Positions 11,388-22,383 of a stretch of DNA of 64,000 bases are shown in pieces. The notes under the pieces are model-generated. The model was given only the letters and a program-made list of their open reading frames with translations, had not been told where the DNA came from and did no database searches. A program made the position numbers and the translations under genes. Source of the stretch: Kingdonia uniflora (taxonomy: Eukaryota; Streptophyta; Magnoliopsida; Ranunculales; Circaeasteraceae); assembly GCA_014058105.1 (NCBI GenBank), contig JACGCM010002114.1, positions 2,286,274 through 2,350,273 of the forward strand, given 5' to 3'. How positions within the stretch are numbered: the stretch's first letter is position 1; every line of letters begins with the position of its first letter.

Positions 11388-12197
11388 TGACACGGCCCTA
11401 GCCGGGACCGACTCTACAGTGCCCGGAGTGCAGCGGAATACGGGACCGTGCGGCGTACACGGACGCGAGGTCGGCGTGTACCAGCCATCTTCACAGGCGC
11501 GGCGCGCCAGTGGCATACAACCCACGGATGCTAGAGCGACATCCGGATTATCCTGGATACTCGTGAGGGGTCATCGAATATGTATTCGGTATAGGCAACA
11601 ACGCTGAAGGTTCCCTCAATAATCCCTACAGCGTAATCTCTCACGACGCGCGCGAGATACGGAAGCACACCTGTCCTGTAGCGGATCAGGGTAGCTCAAT
11701 ATGCCGGTTTCCATCTTAGGGACTCATATCTCAAGGGGCGACGAGCCTGGACTAATTTTACTGTCCATCTGAAAGGGGCGGTGCGTCTCGGATAGCCCGC
11801 GGGGCATAGCGGCGCCATATGAAGCCCTCTAATGAAAATCGGCCCGCATTGCGAGGCAATGTCCCCTAGCCTACCCTAGGCCTAGGAGAACTCATAACTA
11901 TCCCTTGTAGATAGTCCATGAGCCGGGGTCCTTGATGACCAAGCATTAAAGCTCTTTTAGTCATGGGGAGGATCGGACCAAGGTTCCTCCTTAATATAGC
12001 TACTAAGTAAATAGTCAACTTCCAAAAGGAAACGTTAAAACATGAGACGAAGCGTACTGGACCTTTTCGCCCCCTTAACTGAATCCGATTGCGACAAAAC
12101 TTGGCGTGCTGCTATATTAGGGCATAGAGAACAAATACATTCGGACAGAACTCAAAACGCTCGGGTAGATTTGGCCGGCGTTCGGTAGGTCGTCACA
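11388..12197 (-). repeat. LTR (3' LTR of the LARD-like element)
   Basis: 810 bp, with ends TGACACGGCC and GTCGTCACA on the plus strand, that is, canonical TG..CA. It matches the right LTR line for line by eye. A diverged relative of its first 350 bp lies at 51629-51985. Confidence 0.93.
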
Positions 12198-15117
12198 CCC
12201 TCCCGCACTTAAAATAATCTCGACGTCCTCGTCGAGGACCATCGCCAACACGGCTCTGCAAGGATTCAATCTTCTGCATCTACATGAAACCAACAACTCT
12301 CCCGCACTTAGTTCAGAGTACTATATCTTCTTCTGTCCTAGCGGATACTGAGCCCAACTGCTAGTCTCGATGCTGACAACTGTGTCTTCAGAACTGAACC
12401 TTAACTTCGCCCATTCCAACTGAAGTGCGTAGTGACCGAACCTTCATACGACTGGAGTCTGCCTTCTCCTCTGGGTATTGTCTCTTGGTCTCAAACCTTC
12501 TGAAAAATGTATGGGCGGTGCACTCTAGCATCGCGCCCTCTGAAATGCGCTGCATCCTTCCTGCTGCAAAGCGCCTTCTCCCCTGACACTGTGGAATGTA
12601 GCTCTTCTCGACAAACCAAGGGCGTCTCCTCCGGACAGCCCGACGAGGATATCTCCAATCCCGTCCAAAAGTGCGCTCACTTCCAAGTCGCACAATGCCT
12701 TCGCTGCTCGAGAGTTCAATCTTCTGTGAATCTCGGCTTCAAACTTCACTCTTCATCTGCGAGTGGCAAGGAGCAAGTCTTCTAAAACAAAGGGGTAACT
12801 CACCCCAACTGCACGGAACATCTGCCGCACACTGAATTGCCTGACTGCCCTTCAATCAACTCCGCGAAGGTCTTCCAACCTTGTCCGCCCTTCTTACGGA
12901 CCATCGGGGATACAACATCAAGATGCGGCACTCTAGCCTTACCAGTATAGAACTGAACTGGTACTCATTGTTCACTTGGGCGAGGGAGGGTAGCTCCTAG
13001 AAGGTAGCATACTCTCAACGAGGCGCGGGTACTCTGTTCCCTACCGCCAACAAAACCATCGAGGCAGCCTATCTAGGCGCGGGTACTCTATTCCCTACCG
13101 CCAGCTAACCATCGAGGTCCGCCATAAAGGCGTCCTGTGTGAACTTCTAAAACCCATGAGACATCTATCTGTGCAGCCGCGTTTCTGCTCTACCACCTCG
13201 TAGTAGGCCATCATCTAACTCATGTAACGCTAGATGGCATCTGCACCTAACTTGGCTGCAGGAAGGGTGATCGCCACTCCGGCGTCCCCAAAGGTCTCTC
13301 CACTCCGGAGGACTCTAATCTGCCTCACTCTCCAAGGAGGACTTCCCAATGCCTCTTCTCTGACGAGGACTTCTCAATGCCTCTTCTCTGACGAGGACTT
13401 AACATTGGCATATGTACTTGCCAAACTCTGGTGGTAATGACCCATGCTGGAACCTGCGTATATCTGCGTCACAACTTACAGCTCTTCCCACACTCGATAA
13501 GCTCGACGTCCGCGTCGAGATCAAAGCTGTGACATATAACTGACGGACTACTGAAGCGTTTCTCCATCTCTACATCCCTACTCCAACCTGAGTACTTGGG
13601 GAACTTGGGAACAAGATACTGTCACTGTACCTATCGCCCTGAGCTCGTTGGCTTGCCATGTCCAACTGCTATCAAACTCGCGGAGACCAACCTTCATACT
13701 GTCGCAATCATCTTTGAACTGAAGCGTAGCCATTCTCGGTCTCTTGAACTAGCTTCAACAAACGCAGCCAACTCTAACCGGTCACTGAGATGTGGTCTTC
13801 TAAAGACACTCCATCGATATAAACAAAGAACAAGGCGCGGGCACTCTATCCCTACCGCCAACCACCAAGTGATAAGGAATTGGGAAACTAACATCCAATT
13901 CCGCTCAGGATCTTTCATCCTAGAGCAATCTTCCGTCTGAGATCATGTCTGAGGTAACCCACACAACTGACTGAAGCTCAACTCTATTCTGCGACAACCA
14001 CGTAACTTACTAACCTTCGGAAACGTGAGTCTTCCATCTGAGAGCTTAAAATGACCCAGAACCATCATGTGGAACAACATGGATCAACTCGGCTAGAGCA
14101 CTCGAACGCCGACAAACCTGAAACTCACGTCGGAGCCAGAGAACAAACATCACTCTGTAACTTGCCTTCTTGGAGTGATCAAAGCAGGGTCCCAAGTATC
14201 TGGGGACCAACTGCGGACAAGCGACAACCCATCTGGGAGGTCGCAGTTCATGTCGCGTCCTAACGAATCACTCTGCCCTCGACGTCTACCTGACGACATC
14301 ACTGTGTGCAAACTCGGGACCCAAACCATGTCTTCATCTCTTACTTCATGCCGCTTCATCTTCGGCTCTTGACATTCACCTCTGGAACGTCTCAATGTCC
14401 AACTCAGGACAATCACAACGAGTATCTCTCAGGATTCTTCAATCTTTAGTAGACACTAAGGAATTCCAACAAAACCAAGCATCGCGGCTTCCACACGAAA
14501 GTACTCGGCAACGGACACTGACCATATCGATCTCTGCTGAGGGGCATCGTCCTTGATCACACCTGTTACTAAACTTCGCAGCGCGGATACGGACCGAATG
14601 CAATAACAACCTGCTAGATCGCTCTATTACTATTCTTCATAGAGCATCTGCGACACTGATCAGCCTTCTAGAGACAACCAACGATATAGATCATCGCGTC
14701 CAACACAATCCCAATCCTCCTCTTAGCGTCACTGTCCAAAGCACATTTTACTTGAGCAATCTCGCACTCGGATATGGAGCCTTTCTCTTGCGTCCAATAT
14801 CGACTGACATGTAGGCAACACACTCTACAAGCGTTCACAACGGTGCTAGGAACATCTCTAGGGAGCAACTACGGCTCTGGAGAGAACAACAGCCAAATGG
14901 GTAACCCATACTACCAACTCGGGAATCATTACTCCGTTTACTCCGACGGACGTAGGCACAACCCATCTACGCTCTGACAAGCAAACTCCCAGCAAGCCTT
15001 GCTCGGATAAGCCTAGACCCAACTCTGTCTAGCTCTGGCAGACGTAGGCACAATCCATCCACGTTCTACCAACTCAAGAGCTAAGCTTCAACAAGCTATT
15101 CTCGCTCTGATACCAAC
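12198..15117 (-). other. Noncoding interior of the LARD-like element
   Basis: No recognisable protein. It is unusually GC-rich for this window and contains internal short repeats: GGCGCGGGTACTCT..CCCTACCGCC recurs near 13023, 13074 and 13831, and a TCTCTGACGAGGACTT unit is tandem near 13355-13400. These may be structural or packaging sequences. That is inference. Confidence 0.7.
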
Positions 15118-15927
15118 TGACACGGCCCTAGCCGGGACCGACTCTACAGTGCCCGGAGTGCAGCGGAATACGGGACCGTGCGGCGTACACGGACGCGAGG
15201 TCGGCGTGTACCAGCCATCTTCACAGGCGCGGCGCGCCAGTGGCATACAACCCACGGATGCTAGAGCGACATCCGGATTATCCTGGATACTCGTGAGGGG
15301 TCATCGAATATGTATTCGGTATAGGCAACAACGCTGAAGGTTCCCTCAATAATCCCTACAGCGTAATCTCTCACGACGCGCGCGAGATACGGAAGCACAC
15401 CTGTCCTGTAGCGGATCAGGGTAGCTCAATATGCCGGTTTCCATCTTAGGGACTCATATCTCAAGGGGCGACGAGCCTGGACTAATTTTACTGTCCATCT
15501 GAAAGGGGCGGTGCGTCTCGGATAGCCCGCGGGGCATAGCGGCGCCATATGAAGCCCTCTAATGAAAATCGGCCCGCATTGCGAGGCAATGTCCCCTAGC
15601 CTACCCTAGGCCTAGGAGAACTCATAACTATCCCTTGTAGATAGTCCATGAGCCGGGGTCCTTGATGACCAAGCATTAAAGCTCTTTTAGTCATGGGGAG
15701 GATCGGACCAAGGTTCCTCCTTAATATAGCTACTAAGTAAATAGTCAACTTCCAAAAGGAAACGTTAAAACATGAGACGAAGCGTACTGGACCTTTTCGC
15801 CCCCTTAACTGAATCCGATTGCGACAAAACTTGGCGTGCTGCTATATTAGGGCATAGAGAACAAATACATTCGGACAGAACTCAAAACGCTCGGGTAGAT
15901 TTGGCCGGCGTTCGGTAGGTCGTCACA
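15118..15927 (-). repeat. LTR (5' LTR of the LARD-like element)
   Basis: 810 bp, apparently identical to 11388-12197. It lies beside the primer binding site at 15104-15115 and carries the downstream ATATG target duplication. Confidence 0.93.
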
Positions 15928-15932
15928 ATATG

Positions 15933-16900
15933 TGTGTTCTAGTTTCGGTTAGTGGTATACAGGGCTTTTTAAAACCCTCTTCGGCTTTGTCTTCCCAATC
16001 AGATTGTAGTCCTATCTCCGGTTGCCACAATTCACAGAAGGAAGAATGGCTTTCTAGACTACATTTACGCCGCTACTAACTCGCGGTTGGGTTATGAGCA
16101 GCAAGGATCCTACCAACAAATAGGGATTTAGTAGTTAGGAGTTAAAGTAGTTTAGAGCAGGATTCTCTCGCAGCAAGAAAAGGTAGTTTGGAGCTCAGCA
16201 CATGCCTTGTTTTTGCTTCGTAAGGTGGAAGCCTTTCAAATAGCAACAAGCAGCTAGAGGGATTGTAGTTTAGAAGCAAGGATCCTAAAACCATTAAAGA
16301 AGCAATTAGAGGTGGCTTGTCCTTATATTGAGTAGCCTAAGCAAGGGGTTAAAGATTGCGCCGGGTGAATGTGATCAACTTCATTCCTTATGGGTGCATG
16401 TGATCAAGTTGATTCCTACGCAAATCTATCTCCAAACCACTTGTTTTGAGTGCATGTGATCAAGCAAATCTTCCGCTAAACCACGTTGTACCAACTACAA
16501 CTCGGTACGAAGGAAAAAGAGCATTAAAGAAAGAGGTGGACATCGGAGTTATAAAGAAGTTTAAAGAAAACAGTTAATTGCGTACGGAGAAAGAAACAGG
16601 CGCCGGTAGTTTGGGAATGGAACTAGCTCTATCTAGCCTTTTGTCTTTTCGAAAACATGTTTCTCTCTGCTATGACTCACTTCACCTACAGCTCCGTTAC
16701 TGTTACTAAGGGATGGGAACTCTAAGGGCCTAATAGCCAACGGCTCGCACTTTCACAGATACTCTTGTTGTAGCAAATTCCACGGATATTCTCGATTAGC
16801 CAATTTCGTGGATACTCTTGATGAAGCAAATTCCCCCGCGCATCCTCTTAAATAACAACCCTAAACTACGGACAACTAAAAAAAAAAACTTGCCACAAAA
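15933..16900. other. Probable NUMT, right part
   Basis: This resumes the sequence interrupted by the LTR element. The GC content and spacer-like character match 10330-11387. I recognise no gene. A unit containing TGCATGTGATCAA recurs near 16360-16460. Confidence 0.4.
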
Positions 16901-16969
16901 AGCAGCTAGAAGTGGATAATGCTTGTTTCATCAAATGGTAACCAAAGTGACGTCTAAAACACACTCCTG

Positions 16970-17275
16970 GCTTTTAGGCTTTAAAAGTTTGGAAAACACC
17001 TCTGATTCTTTGAGTTTTAAGGATTTTGGAGGGTTTCAGGGGTATAAAAATGGTTTTAAGGGTTTTTGGAGGGTATCAGGCAATTTTTTTAGGGTTTTGA
17101 GAGGGTTTTTTTAGAGGGTTTTCAAGGGTTTTGAGATGGTTTCCAAGTGTTTATGAGGGTTTTTGAGGGTTTTCAAGTGTTTTTTTAAGGATTTTGAAAG
17201 GGTTTAGGCAGGTATCAGGGTTTTTTAGAGGGTTTATGAGGGTTATAAAAAGGGTTTTCAAGATTTTACAAGATT
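16970..17275 (+). repeat. Degenerate GGGTTT-rich, telomere-like G/T repeat
   Basis: Over about 300 bp the plus strand is made of variants of AGGGTTTT, GAGGGTTTT and AAGGGTTT. It resembles the plant telomere unit TTTAGGG but is irregular and interrupted. It could be a decayed interstitial telomere-like tract or a simple minisatellite. Confidence 0.6.
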
Positions 17276-17334
17276 TTACTACGGAGTTTCAAAACCAAGC
17301 TTTTGTTTTGGACATTGATGTGGACAAGTCTGAA

Positions 17335-17600
17335 GTGTTCATGAAGTATACGGGGGTTTGTTGGATTCCATTAGAAGGGAGTTGAAGCTCTTTACTGTGG
17401 AGAATATTGAAGACGCTATTGTAAAACTAATTGCTATTGAAGGTAAGTACTTGAAAAATGACAAGAAAGACGACAAGAGCTAGTCCGGGGTACAAGTCTA
17501 GTTGGAAGAATGAGCACAAGGGGGGTCCAAAGAAGATGGGTTTTCATCCAAGGAGACTTATTGTAGTAATTGTAAGGCAAATAAGAACATTTTTGATAAA
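17335..17600 (+). pseudogene. Retrotransposon gag scrap with zinc-knuckle remnant
   Basis: The translated pieces read RRELKLFTVENIEDAIVKLI, then AIEGKYLKNDKKDD, a stop, and later ETYCSNCKANKNIFDKC. The last resembles a gag zinc knuckle (C-x2-C then C), here without the usual Gly-His. Stops interrupt it. It directly abuts the copia LTR end at 17601, which probably cut it. Confidence 0.5.
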
Positions 17601-18393
17601 TGTTAGAAACTATTGAGAATCAAGGTAGCTAATCTCTCTTCTACGCCAAGAATGATTCGCGGAATAAGCCCTAACAGGAGAACAATCAAACAAGAACACT
17701 AAAGAACACAAGAATTCTGAGATGAGGAAAGTGGAAAACCCTTATAGATAAATAACTACTCCCCGGACAATCCACTATGATGATCAAACAGGTTACAACG
17801 ATCTCTCCAAGATTTTTAAGTTTTAATGGAGTATCTCAAATTCTAGGTTTCAAAAATTAAACTCACACAGGGTAAGATTAGGCAAAAAAATAACCTAAGT
17901 CCTCTTTATATACTAGAGGACTAAATACAAGTAGAACGGATATCGAGGCAAACTCAATGTCTTAAAAGACCTCCCAAGGACAACCTAAGTACAACTCGTT
18001 CGTACGAAATACAAACTCGTTCAAACAACTTTAATGATTAAACGTTCCAGCCCTATAAAACATACATGTCGTTCGAACAAAATCCAATGTCGTTCGAACG
18101 AAATCCAATCTCGTTCAAACAACTTCTTCGACCTATTTTGAGTTCAACTTCAACAGATCGAACAGAACCAGCTCGAGTCTTTAGGTAGCTTAACCAGTTC
18201 AAACTTTAGGTAACTTAACCAACTTGAATCTTCAGGTAACTTAACCAACTCAAACTTCAATCAATCATAACCAGTTCGAATCTGAACATTGAAAAATCTC
18301 ATTTTCAATCCGTTTCAATCCGACTTCAATCCTTGAACTGAAATAACTAGAACTGAAACGAGCTCAAACATAATTCTAGTTCATACCTTAACA
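17601..18393 (-). repeat. Copia LTR (3' LTR side)
   Basis: On the plus strand it begins TGTTAGAAACT and ends CATACCTTAACA, giving a 5-base TGTTA/TAACA inverted end. On the minus strand it starts right after the tract AAGTGGGAGAT, which acts as the polypurine tract, and it follows the RNase H fragment. It contains several TCGTTCGAACGA-like palindromes (18000-18120) also seen at 40270-40395 and 52130-52235. Confidence 0.7.
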
Positions 18394-18835
18394 ATCTCCC
18401 ACTTTAAATCGAATCTACCGTTACCCATCTCCAGATCTCCAAATAAATTGTTCGTACTACCCAGACCTTTAATCTTGAAGATCCATAGAAGTTGTATATG
18501 TTGTCAACTTCTAAAAAGTCACCACCTTCGTAAACATATCGGTCGGATTTACATCAGTATGAATCTTCATGAGCTTCAACACACTGTCTCTGAGGAACGA
18601 GCGAATATAATAATATCGAATATCAATGTGTTTGGTCCTAAAGTGAAAGCCGAATTCTCCGCTAAGTGTATAGCGCTTTGACTATCACTTTACAGCTTAG
18701 GAGAATGATGTTATTTACCAAGCTCTTTCATCAACCCTTTAAGCCAAACCATATCTTTGCAAACTTCTGCAGCTGCAATATATTCCGCCTCCGTCGCAGA
18801 CAAAGCTATAATCTTTTGTAGCCTAGAAATCACAA
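18394..18835 (-). pseudogene. Copia RNase H C-terminal fragment
   Basis: The minus-strand translation reads ALSATEAEYIAAAEVCKDMV, then WLKGLMKELGK, a stop, SDSQSAIHLAENSAF and TKHIDIRYYYIRSFL, ending in KIHTDVNPTDMFTKVV. This is the normal C-terminus of copia pol, directly followed by a polypurine tract and an LTR. Two stops interrupt it. The rest of the element upstream (above 18835) is missing, so it is truncated at its 5' side. Confidence 0.85.
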
Positions 18836-19839
18836 AATCAAGTGAAAACCCTAAATTAAGAAGTAACAAATTATTGGAATGATACATTTACTTCAATTAC
18901 ACCAAAGAAATTCAAAATAAATGTGTATAGAGAGAGATAGAGATACCTGAAGATAGATGTTTTGTTGGAAGAAATTTGACAAGAGAGGACCAACAGATTC
19001 ATCTTGAAGCTTCAGTCCATCAGGCGCCTAATTTTTTTTTATAAATAATTTGGGCGCCCAAGTGTTAGGCTCCTGTATATTAAAACAAATAGGCGCCCAA
19101 GTGTGTTATGCACCTATTTAAAATCCAAGTCAGGAATTGTTAGAAGAAATAAAGTCTCACTACCTTGGATTTGGCTTTTTTTCAACCAAGGTAGTGGGGT
19201 ACTTTAGGAGATTCCCTTACATATTGCATTGCATTGCATTCCTGCCTTTATTAAAAATATTCCCCCAATTTTTATTGCAATGCAAATTATTGCAAATGCA
19301 TCGAATTTGGATTGCATCGTTACTTGCAGCGAACCAAACTGAGCCCAAGTGTTAATACGAATGTGTACTTCATAAAGCATAATTACCACACCATACATTA
19401 TGGGTTTTCGTTTGAGGTTACTTCAAAATTTACTTGTGTTTCTTAATATGACGATGTTTTTGAATTTTTTTAGTACTAGGTACCTTAAAACATGACGTAG
19501 TGAGCTACAAAAATTACTAGAGAGACAATATTAGAGTTTGAAATTTTGTGTACTAGGTACCTTAAAGAAAGACATTAATTCGATTGTTAAAAAGGCGTTA
19601 ATCTAGCTTATTTTCACACTATATGTTTTTACTTCTATGCTAAGAGCACGCATGCAGTAAGTGTTGTGGTAAAACCCCCAAAGAAGTCAAATGAACGAAA
19701 ATTAAAAGCAAGACAGAATTGTTACTAATTATAATTCTTCTAAGAGCGGGGCTTCCATATACTTCCTCGACAAAAGTCGGAAAAATAGAGAATGTCCATC
19801 GAATGAATTGGTAGTGTTACTAATTGTAAAACTCATAAG
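18836..19839. other. Intergenic, with GGCGCCCAAGTGTTAGGC-type repeats
   Basis: No gene. Near 19025-19115 units like GGGCGCCCAAGTGTTAGGC recur, possibly a decayed MITE related to the palindromes at 21436-21641. A short perfect hairpin (CACTACCTTGG / CCAAGGTAGTG) lies at about 19160-19198. Confidence 0.45.
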
Positions 19840-19844
19840 CTTCG

Positions 19845-20095
19845 CCGAATGATTTGGCATTTGAGTGAAAAGATATATTTGATATTTAAGTTGCATGCCA
19901 AATGATTTGACAACTTAGTCAAACAGGCCGAATAATTAGGCATAAAAAATTAAACAAACCAAATGATATGGCTTTTAATTTACATGCCAAATGATTTGGT
20001 ATTTTCAAAATAATCCAATCTAAATTAAACAAGCCGAATGATTTGGCCTTTAAGACATAATATGCCAAATGATTTGGTGAACAACCTCAGAAGTC
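19845..20095. repeat. Cluster of GCCAAATGATTTGGC-type palindromes
   Basis: About seven copies or half-copies of a palindrome reading (G)CCAAATGATTTGG(C) or GCCGAATGATTTGGC lie between 19850 and 20085, separated by 15-50 bp of AT-rich DNA. No boundary or target duplication is visible. Confidence 0.65.
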
Positions 20096-20939
20096 CAGGT
20101 TAATTTATTGTTTAGCCTAAAATAAGAGACCGCGAATTTTAATATAATTCGGATTTAAGTACACCTTAATCAATTAATAAACATAAGGTAGCGCTGCTGG
20201 AATTATACAATTTCACATATATTTTATGATTACGCGTCTTAAGGCTTAAAAACAATTGTAATGTCTTTTACTTAAGAACATAGTTCTTAAAGAATGACCG
20301 ACCACCCAGATCGAACCTTAACCCTTAAATTTTGTCTGTCGTTAATGGATAATTATTTTTATTTTTATTTTTATTTAATTTTATTTGAAATCCGGAAGTT
20401 CGTTGGAATAATCTACGATTATTGATGTCTTTTTCTTCGTAAGTCTTCGCATACACACCAAGCTACAAATACTAGTTTTTTTCCGAAGTCTCTATCGCTT
20501 AATAAAATGTTTATGACCTAAAGTAAGTGAAGTTTCTTATTTATAAGGCAATTAGCAAATTAAATAAGATTGATTATAGGTGACTTGTTCAGGATAATTA
20601 ATCCGAATGCATATGTAGCTGTTGTGAACAAAAAACATGTTTGTAAGATCATCATGGTTTAAATATCCAAAATACATTGGCTTTTAGTGGATATGAATGA
20701 TATTTGAGAGCACATCAAAGAAATTGACATAATATACCGATGTCGTTGCAGCAAGATGCAACGTCTCTTTCCATGTCGTAATTTTGAAAATTTGTTTGGG
20801 CTGCTTCTTACGACTTACAATGGTGGACCTACTAATGGTTAGCAATAACACGAGTTTACAGAAGAGTATGAGTGCACTCCAGTAAAAGCATAGATAGATA
20901 GACAGATATTGGTAATGGCTATTATTGTAGCTATTATTG
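20096..20939. other. Intergenic, AT-rich
   Basis: No gene recognised. A GATAGATAGACAGATATTGGTAATGG segment near 20890 reappears near 21815, so the local region carries an older duplication into which MITEs inserted. Confidence 0.45.
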
Positions 20940-20948
20940 GTAATGACA

Positions 20949-21224
20949 GAGTCCGGATTTGCCAACCCTCCTTAATGGTGGGTTGTGCAAACCCTCTCTC
21001 TTATTGGTTTAGGGTGATTAAGTCTCATAGGGATTTAGGAGGGTTTAGGGTATAGTGTTTAACATCTATTAACTCTCTAGCCAATAAGAGAGAGTGTTGG
21101 CACAACCCACCATAGGGATTTAGGAGGGTTTAGGGTGTAGTGTTTAACATATGTTAACTCTCTAGCCAATAAGAGAGAGGGTTTGCACAACCCACCGTTA
21201 AAGAGGGTTGGCAAATCCGGACTC
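20949..21224. mobile_element. Mutator-type MITE, 276 bp, 9-bp target duplication
   Basis: Near-perfect terminal inverted repeats of at least 55 bp start GAGTCCGGATTTGCCAACCC. They are flanked by GTAATGACA on both sides (20940-20948 and 21225-21233). A nine-base duplication and long inverted ends are the signature of Mutator-like elements. The core is duplicated in tandem: a unit from GGGATTTAGGAGGGTTTAGG to AGCCAATAAGAGAGAG occurs twice. There is no coding capacity. Confidence 0.92.
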
Positions 21225-21282
21225 GTAATGACAGTTTATCACTCAAAATTAGCATAGTTTTTAGCTATTATTATAGTTTTTA

Positions 21283-21743
21283 GAGCATCTCCAACAGAGT
21301 GGTATGCTGTTAAGGTTTTCTCATACTCTTGCAAAAAACTCATCCAACAGGGATATGGTGTTCAGCATACTCACCCCCATACCCCTCCAAAGTATGTGAA
21401 ACCTGAACTTGACGAAGAGCATGCGCATACCGCCTAGGCGCTGAACCGTTTAGCGCCCAACAACTTTTTTAATACAGCTGTCTAGGCGCTGAATCATTCA
21501 GCGCACAACATTTTTTTTAATACAGTTGTCCAAAGGGAAAAGTAATAATTAACAGACGTTAGGCGCTGAACCGTTTAGCGCCCAAGAAAAACTACATATC
21601 ATTTGGCTTTTGGGTGTTAGGCGTTGAACCGTTAAGCGCCCAAGAAAAAAAAAACATAATTTGTTGTTGGACCAAAACAATATGCCATTCTCGAATACCG
21701 GTATGGTAAACCGGAATAGCATACTCTTATGTTGGAGATGCTC
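21283..21743. mobile_element. Tourist-type (PIF/Harbinger) MITE, 461 bp
   Basis: The ends are GAGCATCTCCAACA and its complement TGTTGGAGATGCTC, flanked by a TTA target duplication (21280-21282 and 21744-21746). The tip GAGCATCT is shared with the right end of the two large Harbinger elements here, so that family could have moved it. The interior has no gene but four copies of a GGCGCTGAACCGTTTAGCGCC-like palindrome (21436-21458, 21484-21505, 21561-21583, 21619-21641). Confidence 0.9.
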
Positions 21744-22224
21744 TTATGGACCGCCTTAAAATGTATATAAAAGATAGATATTATTGTAGCTTTTATGGAC
21801 GGCCTTAAAATCATAGATAGATAGATAGACATATATTGGTAATGGCTAAGTATCGTTAATTTCAGTTTTATTTGAGAAAAATACACACATTTTTGTCAAT
21901 ATTCAGAAATTATGTGTTCAATTTTTTATATTTAATGCTTTGAATTTATTTGAATTCTAAAAATACCTTCACATTATTCGCAATATCTTGAAAATATGAG
22001 TAGCATCTCAATATTTAAGGATATTGAGATGAAATATTAAAACCCAATCTTAAATATAATCTTATAAAGTCGTCTTATAAGTCACTTTCGAATAACCCAA
22101 TCTTGTATAGTAGTTAACAAAATCTGAAAATTGCGGTCTTTCACGTGGCGGCTATATTTTTTTAAGAGTCAATAAAACATTTATAATACGACATGCCCGA
22201 TGAAACCTTATCGTCTCTTTTTTT

Positions 22225-22233
22225 TATTTATAA
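22225..22233 (+). promoter_or_regulatory. Candidate TATA box of the UGT gene
   Basis: TATTTATAA lies about 150 bp before the UGT start codon, followed by a C/A-rich stretch that would suit a transcription start near 22260. Confidence 0.45.
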
Positions 22234-22383
22234 GAAACACCATTACACCTCCATTGTTCTACAAAAACTCCACAATATTGAGAAGCGATTTACGACCAGC
22301 AAGAAATCAGGATTGTTTCGCGCTTCTAGCTCAAACTCCTAGCGCGAAATTCCTATTTTGAGAGAGGGAGAGAGCATCTCAAT

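Larger units (their letters stand above)
11388..15927 (-). mobile_element. Young LTR retrotransposon without coding capacity (LARD-like)
   Basis: It has two 810-bp LTRs that look identical by eye and a 2920-bp interior, flanked by a 5-bp ATATG target duplication (11383-11387 and 15928-15932). The orientation is minus: next to the right LTR the minus strand reads TGGTATCAGAGC (15104-15115), complementary to initiator Met-tRNA and two bases from the LTR. Next to the left LTR lies a purine-rich AAGTGCGGGAGGG (12198-12210), a good polypurine tract. The interior has no long open frame and no gag, protease, reverse transcriptase or integrase motif on either strand, so it must be copied by another element's proteins. 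It is inserted in the NUMT. Confidence 0.93.

Noticed and set aside
11419..11607. 62-codon frame repeated identically at 15149-15337
   Set aside because: It is only the same LTR read twice and has no recognisable protein feature.
12388..12693. 101-codon Arg-rich minus-strand frame in the LARD-like element
   Set aside because: No gag-like motif or zinc knuckle, and overlapping frames of similar length exist on both strands, as expected from GC-rich noncoding DNA.
19840..20095. CRISPR-like array
   Set aside because: The units are palindromes with irregular spacing in plant DNA; there are no cas genes and no uniform repeat length.
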